Part shown: in pieces, positions 45,850 to 54,421 of the stretch
Position numbering within the stretch: position 1 is the stretch's first letter
Layout of the letters: every line of letters starts with the position of its first letter
Assembly: GCF_010092445.1 (NCBI RefSeq)
Contig: NZ_CP048031.1
Coordinates: 1,488,001 to 1,552,000, forward strand
Direction of reading: 5' to 3'
DNA from: Shewanella sp. Arc9-LZ
GTDB lineage: Bacteria; Pseudomonadota; Gammaproteobacteria; Enterobacterales; Shewanellaceae
DNA: 64,000 nucleotides
Program-made: the position numbers and the translations under genes
Notes under the pieces: model-generated
Told to the model about the DNA's origin: nothing
The model's input: the letters and a program-made list of their open reading frames with translations, nothing else
Database searches by the model: none

Positions 45850-46344
45850 ATGAGCAATTCTAGAAGTGTAGCAGCGGCTACTGCAGCTAAAGACGATTTA
45901 GTATTACAATGGGTTATATTTAAGCTAGATAATGAAACCTACGGTATTAACGTAATGCAAGTTCAAGAAATATTACGTTACACCGAAATTGCTCCTGTAC
46001 CAGGTGCACCAGATTATGTTTTAGGTATTATTAACTTACGCGGAAACGTGGTAACGGTTATCGATACTCGTTCACGTTTTGGTTTGCCATCAGCCGAACT
46101 GGATGATTCTACTCGAGTGGTTATTATTGAAGCTGAAAAACAAGTGATCGGGATTTTAGTTGATAGTGTAGCTGAAGTGGTTTATTTACGTCGCTCAGAA
46201 ATTGATAACGCGCCGAATGTGGGCACTGAAGAAAGCGCTAAATATATTCAAGGCGTGAGCAACCGCGATAACGAATTATTGATTCTAGTCGACTTGGATA
46301 AATTATTATCTGATGATGAGTGGGTAGAGTTAACACAAATTTAA
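45850..46344 (+). CDS. cheW: CheW, chemotaxis coupling protein
   Basis: CheW links chemoreceptors to CheA. The 164 residues are a single CheW domain: LVLQWVIFKLDNETYGINVMQVQEILRYTEIAPVPGAPDYVLGIINLRGNVVTVIDTRSRFGL is a textbook match. Only 2 bp separate it from the parP-like gene. A terminator follows, ending the main chemotaxis transcript. Confidence 0.97.
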   Translation: MSNSRSVAAATAAKDDLVLQWVIFKLDNETYGINVMQVQEILRYTEIAPVPGAPDYVLGIINLRGNVVTVIDTRSRFGLPSAELDDSTRVVIIEAEKQVIGILVDSVAEVVYLRRSEIDNAPNVGTEESAKYIQGVSNRDNELLILVDLDKLLSDDEWVELTQI

Positions 46345-46357
46345 TCGTAATCTGATG

Positions 46358-46390
46358 AAAAAAGCCAACCGAATTACTGTTGGCTTTTTG
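46358..46390 (+). terminator. Rho-independent terminator after cheW
   Basis: AAAAAGCCAAC and GTTGGCTTTTT form an 11-bp stem around a 9-nt loop, followed by GTTTT, starting 14 bp after the cheW stop. Confidence 0.92.
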
Positions 46391-46438
46391 TTTTGGCTTT
46401 AATTTTGTTTTTTTGGTTGAAGCAACAAAGGTATGTTA

Positions 46439-46837
46439 ATGGGTGATGAATTTCTAATTGCAGCTTTAGTGTACGTTATTGCATGTCTTGGTTTGGTACT
46501 TTACTTACAAAAACAGTCGAGTAAATTAAAAACTAAAGTTAATGCCCTAACAGTGCTAGTAAAAGAAAGCGACCGTCAGCGGGAAGCTGTTAAACGTGAA
46601 CTACACGAATTGCGCAGTGGTACTATTGGTGTAGGAAGGCGAGTTGTCGAATTAGAGAAAAAACTCTCCAAGCAATTTGACATGTTGGAAGAAGCTAGCC
46701 AGCAAGACCCTCAAGCCAAATTATATTCTAGGGCAGTAAAAATGGTGGGTTTGGGGGCCGGTATTGAAGAGTTAATGCAAGAGTGTGAGTTACCTAAAGC
46801 AGAAGCTGAATTAATATTACGCCTACATCGAAAATAG
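46439..46837 (+). CDS. DUF2802-type coiled-coil membrane protein
   Basis: A 132-residue protein with an N-terminal transmembrane helix (about 5-23, LIAALVYVIACLGLVLYLQ) and a long coiled coil (KLKTKVNALTVLVKESDRQREAVKRELHELR). A short C-terminal helical motif (LYSRAVKMVGLGAGIEELMQECELPKAEAELIL) resembles the DUF2802 family found behind cheW in Vibrio and Shewanella. The function is unknown. The ATG at 46439 has AAAGG 7 bp upstream; the ATG at 46433 is too close to that site. Confidence 0.85.
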   Translation: MGDEFLIAALVYVIACLGLVLYLQKQSSKLKTKVNALTVLVKESDRQREAVKRELHELRSGTIGVGRRVVELEKKLSKQFDMLEEASQQDPQAKLYSRAVKMVGLGAGIEELMQECELPKAEAELILRLHRK

Positions 46838-46863
46838 CCCGTTACCCATAAGCTCGCAATAAT

Positions 46864-46890
46864 AAAAGCCATCGATATGATGGCTTTTTA
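46864..46890. terminator. Bidirectional terminator between convergent genes
   Basis: AAAAGCCATC-GATAT-GATGGCTTTTTA: a 10-bp stem with A and T runs on each side. It sits between the DUF2802 gene and the convergent methyltransferase, so it can serve both. Confidence 0.88.
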
Positions 46891-46924
46891 GTGGGGAATT
46901 TTAATTCTCTTTCGGCTAGGCGTA

Positions 46925-48301
46925 CTATTTGCGGCGCATTTTTGCGACAAACATGCCATCACTATTGGCTTGCTGAGGCCAAATTGTCAGCATATTACAC
47001 GGTTGCCCAGTAAAAGGATGGATGACCGGTTCAAGTTCAAACTCGGCTGTTTCTGATAAAAAGTCTTTTACAATTTGTTCATTTTCACTAGGTGATAAAG
47101 AGCACGTAGCATAAACCAATTTACCGCCTACTTTTACTGCCACTGCGCTGCGTCGTAAAATGGCTAGCTGTAGCATCGGTTTATCTGTTACTGCACTGGC
47201 ATCATCAAGCCATCGCATATCTGGATTTCTACGCCAAGTACCTGTGCAGCTACAGGGTGCATCGACTAACACTCCGTCAAAGGTATTCGCATCTACGGGC
47301 AATACCTCGCCTTTCCAAGGTGCAACACTAATATTATCAAAACCTGCACGTTTGGCACGTTTGCGTAGCTCTTCCAACGGTTTAGTTCGAATATCAGATG
47401 CAATAATACTGCCCGTTAAGGCAGAGCTTTGCTGCAACATTAATGAATATAATTGCAGTGTTTTGCCGCCAGCACCACTACAAGCATCCCACCATTTTTC
47501 ATGGTTACTTGGTTGACAAATTTGACCAATTACTTGCGAGGCTAAATCTTGGATTTCAAGATAACCTTGTTTATAAACATTTATTTCATTTAGATTAATG
47601 CTTTTATGACCTAAATTTATGGCATCAGAAAAGTAACTATTCGCTTTTGCTTCAACGCCCGCTTGTCGAAGAGATTCGATCACTTTTTCTGTTGATAATG
47701 TTTGTGCACGAGCCCAGATCGGAGGTCGACTGCTCATTGCATTAACAACAGCATATTGATTAACATCATCAATAGGGCAAAGTTGCCAAAACCATTGTGG
47801 TAACAACTGGGTTAGTTGACAGGTATCAATGCCACTTACATTAATAAAGGCGGTTAATTTGTCATTTAATGAAGGGGTATTTATCAGTTCAACCTGGTCC
47901 GGGCGGGTTTGAGGCCAACTTGCGAAGTCATTCCAGGCAGTAGTAACGTCATTCCATTCATGTTGTTCCAACATCGCGCATGTGCTTAGCTGTTGAAACC
48001 ATGTAGTGTGTTTTTGGCTTGAATTTAATTGCTTTAACCAGCCCCACCAGCGAAATAGACCAAACAAACTTTCGCGGATCACTCGCCTATCTTTTGACCC
48101 ATGTTTTTTATGTTCACGAAAATATTGGCCAATGATTCGATCGGCAGGCATGTTGGTACTCATAACCTGATTAAACAGTGTCTCAATAGTGGTTGAATAA
48201 CTTAGGGCTCGCTTTTGTGCTGGTGTCGTCGCAGCTATTTCTTGCGCATGTGTCTCGTCTGATGTGGTTGCGTTAGACATGGCGGGAATATTATGACTCA
48301 T
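46925..48301 (-). CDS. RsmB/NOL1-NOP2/Sun family RNA m5C methyltransferase
   Basis: A SAM-dependent RNA cytosine-5 methyltransferase of 458 residues (from the ATG at 48301, which has AGGTC 7 bp upstream; the frame extends to an ATG at 48331). The SAM motif is WWDACSGAGGKTLQLYSLM. The substrate motif IV VDAPCSCTGTWRRNPDMRW and motif VI YATCSLSPSENEQIVKDFL contain the two catalytic cysteines of the family. The N-terminal third is RsmB-like helical. rRNA is the likely substrate class, but I cannot tell which position. It is unrelated to the flagellar genes. Confidence 0.88.
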   Translation of the reverse strand: MSHNIPAMSNATTSDETHAQEIAATTPAQKRALSYSTTIETLFNQVMSTNMPADRIIGQYFREHKKHGSKDRRVIRESLFGLFRWWGWLKQLNSSQKHTTWFQQLSTCAMLEQHEWNDVTTAWNDFASWPQTRPDQVELINTPSLNDKLTAFINVSGIDTCQLTQLLPQWFWQLCPIDDVNQYAVVNAMSSRPPIWARAQTLSTEKVIESLRQAGVEAKANSYFSDAINLGHKSINLNEINVYKQGYLEIQDLASQVIGQICQPSNHEKWWDACSGAGGKTLQLYSLMLQQSSALTGSIIASDIRTKPLEELRKRAKRAGFDNISVAPWKGEVLPVDANTFDGVLVDAPCSCTGTWRRNPDMRWLDDASAVTDKPMLQLAILRRSAVAVKVGGKLVYATCSLSPSENEQIVKDFLSETAEFELEPVIHPFTGQPCNMLTIWPQQANSDGMFVAKMRRK

Positions 48302-48744
48302 GAATTGACCTGATATTGCCGCACAGCACATAACCGATGCTGTACAGGGGACTATTTCTTGCTAGTTTAACACGGCTTATCTAAATGATGAGCTAAAACT
48401 ATGTTGGCCAAAATGACATCATACCTTAGCGACAATCTTGTAATAATAAATAATTCTCAAAGGTTATCACCCGCGTTCTGTGTTAAATAACCTGAGCTCG
48501 GGATAATAAACGCCTTTCAAGCAGCCCTTTGTCCTGCTAACTGTGTTGAATCGACTTACTATAGGCTAGCTATTGACGCGTCAATTCGCCTTGTTAGCAT
48601 AACAAATGACAAGCTTGAAAGTGAGCTTGGTTAACATGCTGATTTTAAATAGCTAAGTTAATTCCTTATCCCGAGTTCAGGTTCAATACGCTTATTCACG
48701 TCGTCGAAACGACGCTTCTATGATGATGTTATGATTCACTCTCA
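48302..48744. other. Non-coding stretch with repeat copy 2
   Basis: About 440 bp between two minus-strand genes. It holds repeat copy 2 and, near 48698-48714, a small hairpin (CGTCGT-CGAA-ACGACG). No further gene is supported. The promoter of the methyltransferase should lie between 48302 and the repeat. Confidence 0.6.
48483..48685 (-). repeat. MITE-like dispersed repeat, copy 2 (inverted)
   Basis: A roughly 200-bp element with 16-bp terminal inverted repeats (CCTGAGCTCGGGATAA on the left; the right end read in reverse is CCTGAACTCGGGATAA, one mismatch). Its reverse complement matches 14882-15098 in several blocks of 12-25 bp. Inside is the palindrome TTGACGCGTCAA and an outer TGCTAAC...GTTAGCA pair. 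It is the better preserved of the two copies at its ends. No open frame of note. Confidence 0.82.
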
Positions 48745-49416
48745 CTAAAAGTCTAAATCTAATGCAAAACATAGATAGGCCATTAGCGCGCGGGTATGTT
48801 GATATTCTTGTGCACAAAATTCAACAAAATCAGCCTGACATACTTGTTCTGAACTAATTGGTTTGATGGCAATAAAGTCTTTTCGCCTGAGCTCGGCAAT
48901 CATTGGGTGATGTTTATCAAATCCTCGTGGAGGTCTAATTAAACTATCTCCCGTTAATTCAAATCCTGCTTGTGATAGTTGAGTTAATGCTTTTTGATAA
49001 GCATTAGGGTTTTCATCAATACAATGACGAATGGCATTGAGATCTTTTGATTCTGGGTGCCAAATACCCGCGGCAATGAAGCATTCATCATTAGCGATGT
49101 GAACATAAAACCCCGGAGCATGGACATCTTTGGCTTGAAAGTGTTTAAACTGAATGCCGACATTGGTTTTATAAGGCGTTTTATCTTTGCTAAAGCGACT
49201 GTCGCGTTGTGGGCGCATTAGACTGCCGCCAACTTTTTTAGCCACGGCGATGAATCGTGGCGACAAACCTAAAATAGGCCCTTGCATGGCTTCTATAAAC
49301 TGTAAAGCTGGCGTTCTCACTTGATCTTCGTATTGCTGTTGGTTGGCTTTAAACCATTCTCTATCGTTGTTAACTGCTAGACTGTTTAAAAAATCGAAAC
49401 TATGCTGACTGAACAT
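48745..49416 (-). CDS. DUF2461 family protein
   Basis: A 223-residue protein of the DUF2461 (TIGR02453) family, widespread and of unknown function. The family signature is clear in FLNSLAVNNDREWFKANQQQYEDQVRTPALQFI, GGSLMRPQRDSRFSKDKTPYKTNVGIQF and GFYVHIANDECFIAAGIWHPES. An AAAAGGTACCG site precedes the ATG. It lies alone upstream of the repeat. Confidence 0.88.
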   Translation of the reverse strand: MFSQHSFDFLNSLAVNNDREWFKANQQQYEDQVRTPALQFIEAMQGPILGLSPRFIAVAKKVGGSLMRPQRDSRFSKDKTPYKTNVGIQFKHFQAKDVHAPGFYVHIANDECFIAAGIWHPESKDLNAIRHCIDENPNAYQKALTQLSQAGFELTGDSLIRPPRGFDKHHPMIAELRRKDFIAIKPISSEQVCQADFVEFCAQEYQHTRALMAYLCFALDLDF

Positions 49417-49886
49417 GACGGTACCTTTTTTTTACAATAGCGATGCAGATATTAATGTTATAATTTGGCTATCATGTTAAACAATGTCTACTCTGAGTGA
49501 AATAGCTAGGGTTGATTTAAGCCATTAATATTGTGCACGTTATTTGAACATTTAAATGTTAACTCTGTATTTTTTGTATTAAAAAACAAGGTAAACGTTA
49601 GTTTTTGGCGCTTTAGGTATGGTCGTGTTGTTGTTGTAACTTACTGACATAGAAATTTTTTTTAGATATGTTGTTAATGTTAGTTTGATATAAATAAAGT
49701 GTTGGTGTTAAAATTGTTTTGAAGGCTATATTTTTGACAAAAACTTTGTCGGTTAACGTTTGGTTAACAAAGCGTATACGTTGAGCAGTGCAATCAAAAA
49801 CTTAATTGTGGCGTCTGCTCAAATATTGAATTTATAGAAAGATAACACTTTGGAATGAATAATTCCTCTACAAGAAAGGATTGACC
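49417..49886. other. AT-rich divergent intergenic region
   Basis: A 470-bp AT-rich region separating the divergent DUF2461 gene and the rimK cluster; promoters for both should lie here. The doubled GTTAAC pattern (GGTTAACGTTTGGTTAAC near 49751-49768) may be a regulator site. No gene is supported. Confidence 0.55.
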
Positions 49887-50318
49887 ATGACTGAACATTC
49901 CCTCGGTATTGTGGGTTGGCGTGAATGGGGCACTTTTCCTGATATTGGCAACGAAAGAGTCAAAATCAAAGTGGATACTGGCGCAAAAACATCTTGTTTA
50001 CATGCGTTCAAAATAAAACCGTTTCAAAAAGAAAACCAAAAATGGGTTCGAGTCTGGCTTCATCCTGACCAAGGTTCAGATCGTGAAGTCGTCTGTGAAT
50101 TTCATGTATTTGATCGCCGAGATGTTAGTGACTCTGGTGGTCATGTAACGAAACGCTACGTGATAAAAACGCCGATCTTAATCGGTGATCAACTTTTTGA
50201 CATCGAACTGACGTTAACCAATAGAGATCACATGAAATTTAGAATGTTATTGGGACGCCGCGCATTAGAAGGGCGTTTTTTGGTTAATTCAGCAGAATCA
50301 TTTCTAGCAGGAGAATAA
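49887..50318 (+). CDS. RimB-type retropepsin-like (ATP-dependent zinc protease family) protein
   Basis: A 143-residue protein of the family annotated as ATP-dependent zinc protease (PF05618). It has a retropepsin-like core and is the RimB partner of RimK in Pseudomonas, where it helps regulate S6 modification. The motif KVDTGAKTSCLHA (about residues 28-40) contains the Asp-Thr-Gly of aspartyl proteases; LLGRRALEGRFLVN is the conserved C-terminal part. The ATG at 49887 has AAGAAAGGA at 6 bp; the TTG at 49881 is too near. rimK begins 3 bp after its stop. Confidence 0.85.
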   Translation: MTEHSLGIVGWREWGTFPDIGNERVKIKVDTGAKTSCLHAFKIKPFQKENQKWVRVWLHPDQGSDREVVCEFHVFDRRDVSDSGGHVTKRYVIKTPILIGDQLFDIELTLTNRDHMKFRMLLGRRALEGRFLVNSAESFLAGE

Positions 50319-50321
50319 CAA

Positions 50322-51227
50322 ATGCATATTGCAATAATGTCGAGAAATAAGAATTTATACTCGACAAGTCGGTTAAAAGAAGCTGCTGAAGCTCGTGGTC
50401 ATATTGTCAATATTGTTGACCCATTAAAGTGTTATATGAACATCAACATGAATGCGCCTAGCATCCATGTTCGCGGTGAAGAACTGCCAAAATTTGATGC
50501 GGTTATTCCGCGTATTGGCGCATCTGTCACCTTTTATGGCACCGCGGTATTGCGCCAGTTTGAGATGATGGGAACACATCCATTAAATGAGTCGGTCGCG
50601 ATTACTCGCTCACGTGACAAGTTACGTTCATTGCAACTATTATCACGTAAAAATATTGGTTTACCAGTAACAGGTTTTGCCAATAAACCGGCAGACATCC
50701 CCGATTTATTAGACATGGTCGGTGGCGCCCCTTGTGTGATTAAGCTACTTGAAGGAACCCAAGGTATTGGTGTTGTCTTAGCTGAAACTCGCAAAGCGGC
50801 TGAATCTGTTATTGAAGCCTTTATGGGCCTAAAAGCTAATATCATGGTGCAAGAATATATCGCAGAAGCCGGTGGTGCAGATATTCGTTGTTTTGTTATT
50901 GGTGATAAAGTGATTGCCGCGATGAAACGCCAAGCATTACCTGGCGAGTTCCGTTCTAATTTACACCGTGGTGGTTCTGCTAGCATTGTTAAATTAACGC
51001 CTGAAGAGCGCTCAACCGCGTTACGTGCCGCTAAAACAATGGGTTTAAATGTTGCTGGCGTAGATATTTTACGTTCTAAACACGGTCCATTAGTGATGGA
51101 AGTTAACTCATCTCCTGGTCTTGAAGGTATCGAAAAAGCTACCGGCATTGATGTTGCTGAAAAAATCATTCAGTTTATTGAGAAAAACGTTAAATCCACA
51201 AGTTCAAAAACGAAAGGTGTTGGTTAA
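50322..51227 (+). CDS. rimK: RimK, ribosomal protein S6 glutamate ligase (ATP-grasp)
   Basis: RimK adds glutamate residues to the C-terminus of ribosomal protein S6. The 301-residue length equals the family norm. Typical segments are [49 protein letters not shown], the ATP-grasp core [18 protein letters not shown] and [20 protein letters not shown], and the C-terminal [18 protein letters not shown] with its metal-binding residues. It overlaps the next gene by one base. Confidence 0.96.
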   Translation: MHIAIMSRNKNLYSTSRLKEAAEARGHIVNIVDPLKCYMNINMNAPSIHVRGEELPKFDAVIPRIGASVTFYGTAVLRQFEMMGTHPLNESVAITRSRDKLRSLQLLSRKNIGLPVTGFANKPADIPDLLDMVGGAPCVIKLLEGTQGIGVVLAETRKAAESVIEAFMGLKANIMVQEYIAEAGGADIRCFVIGDKVIAAMKRQALPGEFRSNLHRGGSASIVKLTPEERSTALRAAKTMGLNVAGVDILRSKHGPLVMEVNSSPGLEGIEKATGIDVAEKIIQFIEKNVKSTSSKTKGVG

Positions 51228-52240
51228 TGGTAAAAAAGCATGAACCGTTTGTTATCGGTGATGTTAGCGTAGCGGCAGGCACTCAACAAAGTGTCAAATT
51301 GCCCGCAGCAAAACTGTATAACGATACACCGATGGATTTGCACGTTGAAGTGTTTCACGGCACTAAAGCGGGACCTGTTTTATTGGTTTGTGCAGCAATC
51401 CATGGTGATGAGTTAAATGGCATTGAAATATGTCGACGTTTGCTCGGTCGTGTTAATGCTAAAACCTTAACGGGAACCCTATTAATTGTTCCCATCGTTA
51501 ACGTGTTTGGTTTTATTCAACAATCTCGTTATTTACCGGATCGTCGCGATTTAAATCGCTGTTTTCCGGGCTCTGCTAAAGGTGCGCTAGCGAGTCGTTT
51601 AGCCCATTTATTCAGCAGTATTTTAGTGAAACGTGCAACCCACATTGTCGATTTGCATACTGGTGCTATCCATCGCGATAATTTACCGCAGATCCGTTGT
51701 GACACCGACGATGAAGTGATGCTCGACATGGCAAATGCCTTTGGTGCTCCGGTGATAATGTCATCAAAAGCACGTGAGGGTTCAATGCGTGGTTATGCCA
51801 ACAGCCTGAATATTCCTTGTATTTTATATGAAGCAGGTGAAGCACTGCGCTTTAGTGATATGTCGATTAAATCTGGCGTTAATGGTGTTATCAATGTGAT
51901 GCGCTGTTTAAGTATGACTAAAGGCAAAATTAAAACTAAAAGTACCAGCGTCAATGCCAGCCGCAGTTATTGGGTCCGTAGTGAGTCTGATGGATTAGTA
52001 AATATTAAGCTTAAATTGGGTGAGCGCGTCTCTAAAGGGCAGGTGTTAGCCAATATCGTTAACCCTTTGGGTGGTGAACCATTGCCATTGCTAGCGCCGA
52101 CAGACGGAATTATTATTGGCAACAGTAATATTCCCGTGACCAATGAAGGCGAAGCCTTGTTTCATATTGCGCAATTTAGCGGTGACGAGATAGAAATCAT
52201 CAACGATAACCTTGACGATTTTATGCAAGAATACGCTTAA
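51227..52240 (+). CDS. AstE/aspartoacylase-like zinc hydrolase
   Basis: A 337-residue member of the succinylglutamate desuccinylase/aspartoacylase (M14-related) family. The zinc ligands are visible in AAIHGDELNGIEI (H and E) and ATHIVDLHTGA (H), and the catalytic glutamate in ILYEAGEALRF. A C-terminal lipoyl-like beta-rich domain (RSESDGLVNIKLKLGERVSKGQVLANI) follows. It is coupled to rimK by a TAATG overlap, so it probably acts in the same process, perhaps removing or recycling glutamate-linked groups; that is inference. Confidence 0.85.
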   Translation: MVKKHEPFVIGDVSVAAGTQQSVKLPAAKLYNDTPMDLHVEVFHGTKAGPVLLVCAAIHGDELNGIEICRRLLGRVNAKTLTGTLLIVPIVNVFGFIQQSRYLPDRRDLNRCFPGSAKGALASRLAHLFSSILVKRATHIVDLHTGAIHRDNLPQIRCDTDDEVMLDMANAFGAPVIMSSKAREGSMRGYANSLNIPCILYEAGEALRFSDMSIKSGVNGVINVMRCLSMTKGKIKTKSTSVNASRSYWVRSESDGLVNIKLKLGERVSKGQVLANIVNPLGGEPLPLLAPTDGIIIGNSNIPVTNEGEALFHIAQFSGDEIEIINDNLDDFMQEYA

Positions 52241-52731
52241 TACATTTGTACATTGATGTTTGTTTTGTGTAAATGGCCCTGTTGCTGCTCAAATTGAATA
52301 TTGTTAGCTGATTGAGAGCACAACTTGGATCATTTGAGCGTCAAATTAATATGTGGGGCAATACATTGCCTCACATATTAAGCCTTCACCACTATATCCC
52401 CTTAAGAAATAACTCACTTTTGCAGTTAACCTGTTAAGTTCTGCCCTGGGTAGTCGCTTGGGTAAATCGATAGAAACGTCTTAGCAGAATTTATCTATAT
52501 CACTGTGCGAGTGGTAAGTATTAGGGTAAAATTAATTATTTAATTGACAATTTTCAAATACATATCAAACTATAATGACTTATAATAAATAGGGATATGG
52601 CACACTCACAATAGTGATGACATTTCTCCACCCCCTTATTAAATGGAAGTTCTGTCTATGCACCTTTGGTGTAACAGATAGCATTAATGAGTGTTCTTAT
52701 TCACTATACCGAGACAAGGATGTCAGTGCCT
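52241..52731. other. Intergenic region downstream of the rimK cluster
   Basis: About 490 bp. The left part contains a strong hairpin (52346-52381). The right part (52500-52700) is AT-rich and should carry the chemoreceptor promoter, though I find no sigma-28 match there. No gene is supported. Confidence 0.55.
52346..52381 (+). terminator. Hairpin after the rimK cluster
   Basis: TTAATATGTGGGGCAA and TTGCCTCACATATTAA pair over 16 bp with one G-T mismatch and a TACA loop, 106 bp after the hydrolase stop. No T run follows (AGCCTTCACC), so it may be a 3'-end stabiliser rather than an intrinsic terminator. Confidence 0.5.
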
Positions 52732-54315
52732 ATGCGCAATAATCAACCCATTACCCTTAATCAATACCACTTCGATGATGATGTTCGTTTAATTTCAGGA
52801 ACCGATCTGCGCGGTCATATTATCTACTGCAATGATGCTTTTGTTGACGTCAGCGGCTTCGACAAAAATGAATTGATTGGTAAGCCACATAATCTTGTGC
52901 GTCATCCTGATATGCCAGGTGAAGTATTTAAGGATATGTGGGCATGTATCTCTAGTGGTAAAGTGTGGATGGGGCTGGTTAAGAATCGCCGTAAAAATGG
53001 TGATTATTATTGGGTTAGTGCATTTGTTACGCCAGTATTTGATAATAATAAAGTCGCCGGTTACGAGTCCGTTAGGGTGACTGCATTATCAAGCGAAATT
53101 GCCCGTGCTGAAGCGGCTTATGCCAGAATAAAAGCTAAAAAGTCACCAAGACCACTTCATGCAAAAATAAAACATCAAGTCATTAAATTATTACCGGCTT
53201 GGTTACCCATGTTTATTTTGTCCCTTGTATTAACTGAATTTTGGGGTGTTCTCCCTGGTGCAATAGGGTTATTCACGCTTGTAGTATCAACGGCATGGTT
53301 GGGCTATAAACAGCAACAAGATTGGTATGAAGTGGTCCAACTAAATCCTAATTCGTTTACAGATCTCATTGTTGCAGAAACCTATTTTGCTGACTTTGGC
53401 GCCAAAGCGCAGGCAAAATTAGCGTTGGGTTGCGAAGTTGCCCGTTGTCGTACTGCGATGACGCGGATTGAAGATGCTGCAAAATCATTAGATGGCATTG
53501 TCGAACACACCCAAATAGAGGCTGAGTCAACGGCTAAAGCGGTGAGCTTACAAAGTGGAGCAACACAACAAATTGCCTCGGCAATTACCCAAATGTCCAC
53601 TGCTATCCAAGAAGTGTCCGCGAACGTTGAACGTAATGCTTATAGCGCAAAAGAAGCGTTAGACAATGTTAATGCAGGGGCTCAACTGGCTAATGAAGCT
53701 AAGCAATCTATTGATGAGTTAAATCTCTCTGTCGCGGATATCGCCAAAACAGTACGCGAGTTATCTGAATCTACAAGTGAGATAGGACAAGCCGCCAGCC
53801 TGATTTCGAGTATTGCCGACCAAACCAATTTGTTGGCCTTAAATGCCGCGATTGAAGCAGCAAGGGCGGGAGAACAAGGTCGTGGCTTTAGCGTTGTTGC
53901 AGATGAAGTGCGCTCCCTAGCACTGAAAACCCGCGAATCCACCGACAGAATTCACAGCATTGTGAGCGTATTAACGAAGCGAGCCAGTAATGCCGTTCAA
54001 GTGTCGGTTAGTGGTGAACAAGCGGCCAGTAAAGGTGTTGAAATTGTTGATAAAACACGTAATGCATTAGCGTCGATTAACCAATCCGTTGAACAAATCA
54101 CCCAACTTACTTTAGATATGTCCGCGGCGGTAGAGCAGCAGAGTGCTGTTGCTGAGCATATTAATCAGCAAATTATTGATATTGCTGATTCTGCAGAAAT
54201 TACTAAAGCTTCATCAGAAAAATCGCTACATAACAGTAGTGAATTGGGCCAGTCAGTGTTAATGGTTCGATCTATTATCAGGCGCTTTGCTGTAGGGACC
54301 TTAGGTAAGAAATAG
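52732..54315 (+). CDS. Aer-like PAS-domain chemoreceptor
   Basis: A 527-residue energy/aerotaxis-type receptor. The N-terminal PAS domain ([51 protein letters not shown], then [21 protein letters not shown]) matches Aer, which binds FAD. A hydrophobic pair (about residues 160-200, [20 protein letters not shown] then ALGLF-type) anchors it. The MCP signalling domain carries [40 protein letters not shown]. The start is uncertain: ATGs at 52687, 52720 and 52732 and a GTG at 52726 are in frame; homology favours MRNNQPIT at 52732. Confidence 0.9.
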   Translation: MRNNQPITLNQYHFDDDVRLISGTDLRGHIIYCNDAFVDVSGFDKNELIGKPHNLVRHPDMPGEVFKDMWACISSGKVWMGLVKNRRKNGDYYWVSAFVTPVFDNNKVAGYESVRVTALSSEIARAEAAYARIKAKKSPRPLHAKIKHQVIKLLPAWLPMFILSLVLTEFWGVLPGAIGLFTLVVSTAWLGYKQQQDWYEVVQLNPNSFTDLIVAETYFADFGAKAQAKLALGCEVARCRTAMTRIEDAAKSLDGIVEHTQIEAESTAKAVSLQSGATQQIASAITQMSTAIQEVSANVERNAYSAKEALDNVNAGAQLANEAKQSIDELNLSVADIAKTVRELSESTSEIGQAASLISSIADQTNLLALNAAIEAARAGEQGRGFSVVADEVRSLALKTRESTDRIHSIVSVLTKRASNAVQVSVSGEQAASKGVEIVDKTRNALASINQSVEQITQLTLDMSAAVEQQSAVAEHINQQIIDIADSAEITKASSEKSLHNSSELGQSVLMVRSIIRRFAVGTLGKK

Positions 54316-54345
54316 ACGATATACCACAGCATCTTTTTCAGCGTC

Positions 54346-54384
54346 AAAATAGGCCAGAAATCATTGCGATTACTGGCCTATTTT
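54346..54384. terminator. Bidirectional terminator between convergent chemoreceptor genes
   Basis: AAAATAGGCCAG and CTGGCCTATTTT form a perfect 12-bp stem around a 15-nt loop, with A and T tracts at the ends. It lies between two convergent chemoreceptor genes and can serve both. Confidence 0.85.
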
Positions 54385-54421
54385 ATTGTGTCTCTTATTA
54401 AAGATTTTATTACGCTACTGA

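Noticed and set aside
50534..51169. 211-residue reverse frame opposite rimK
   Set aside because: Shadow of a strongly conserved ATP-grasp gene.
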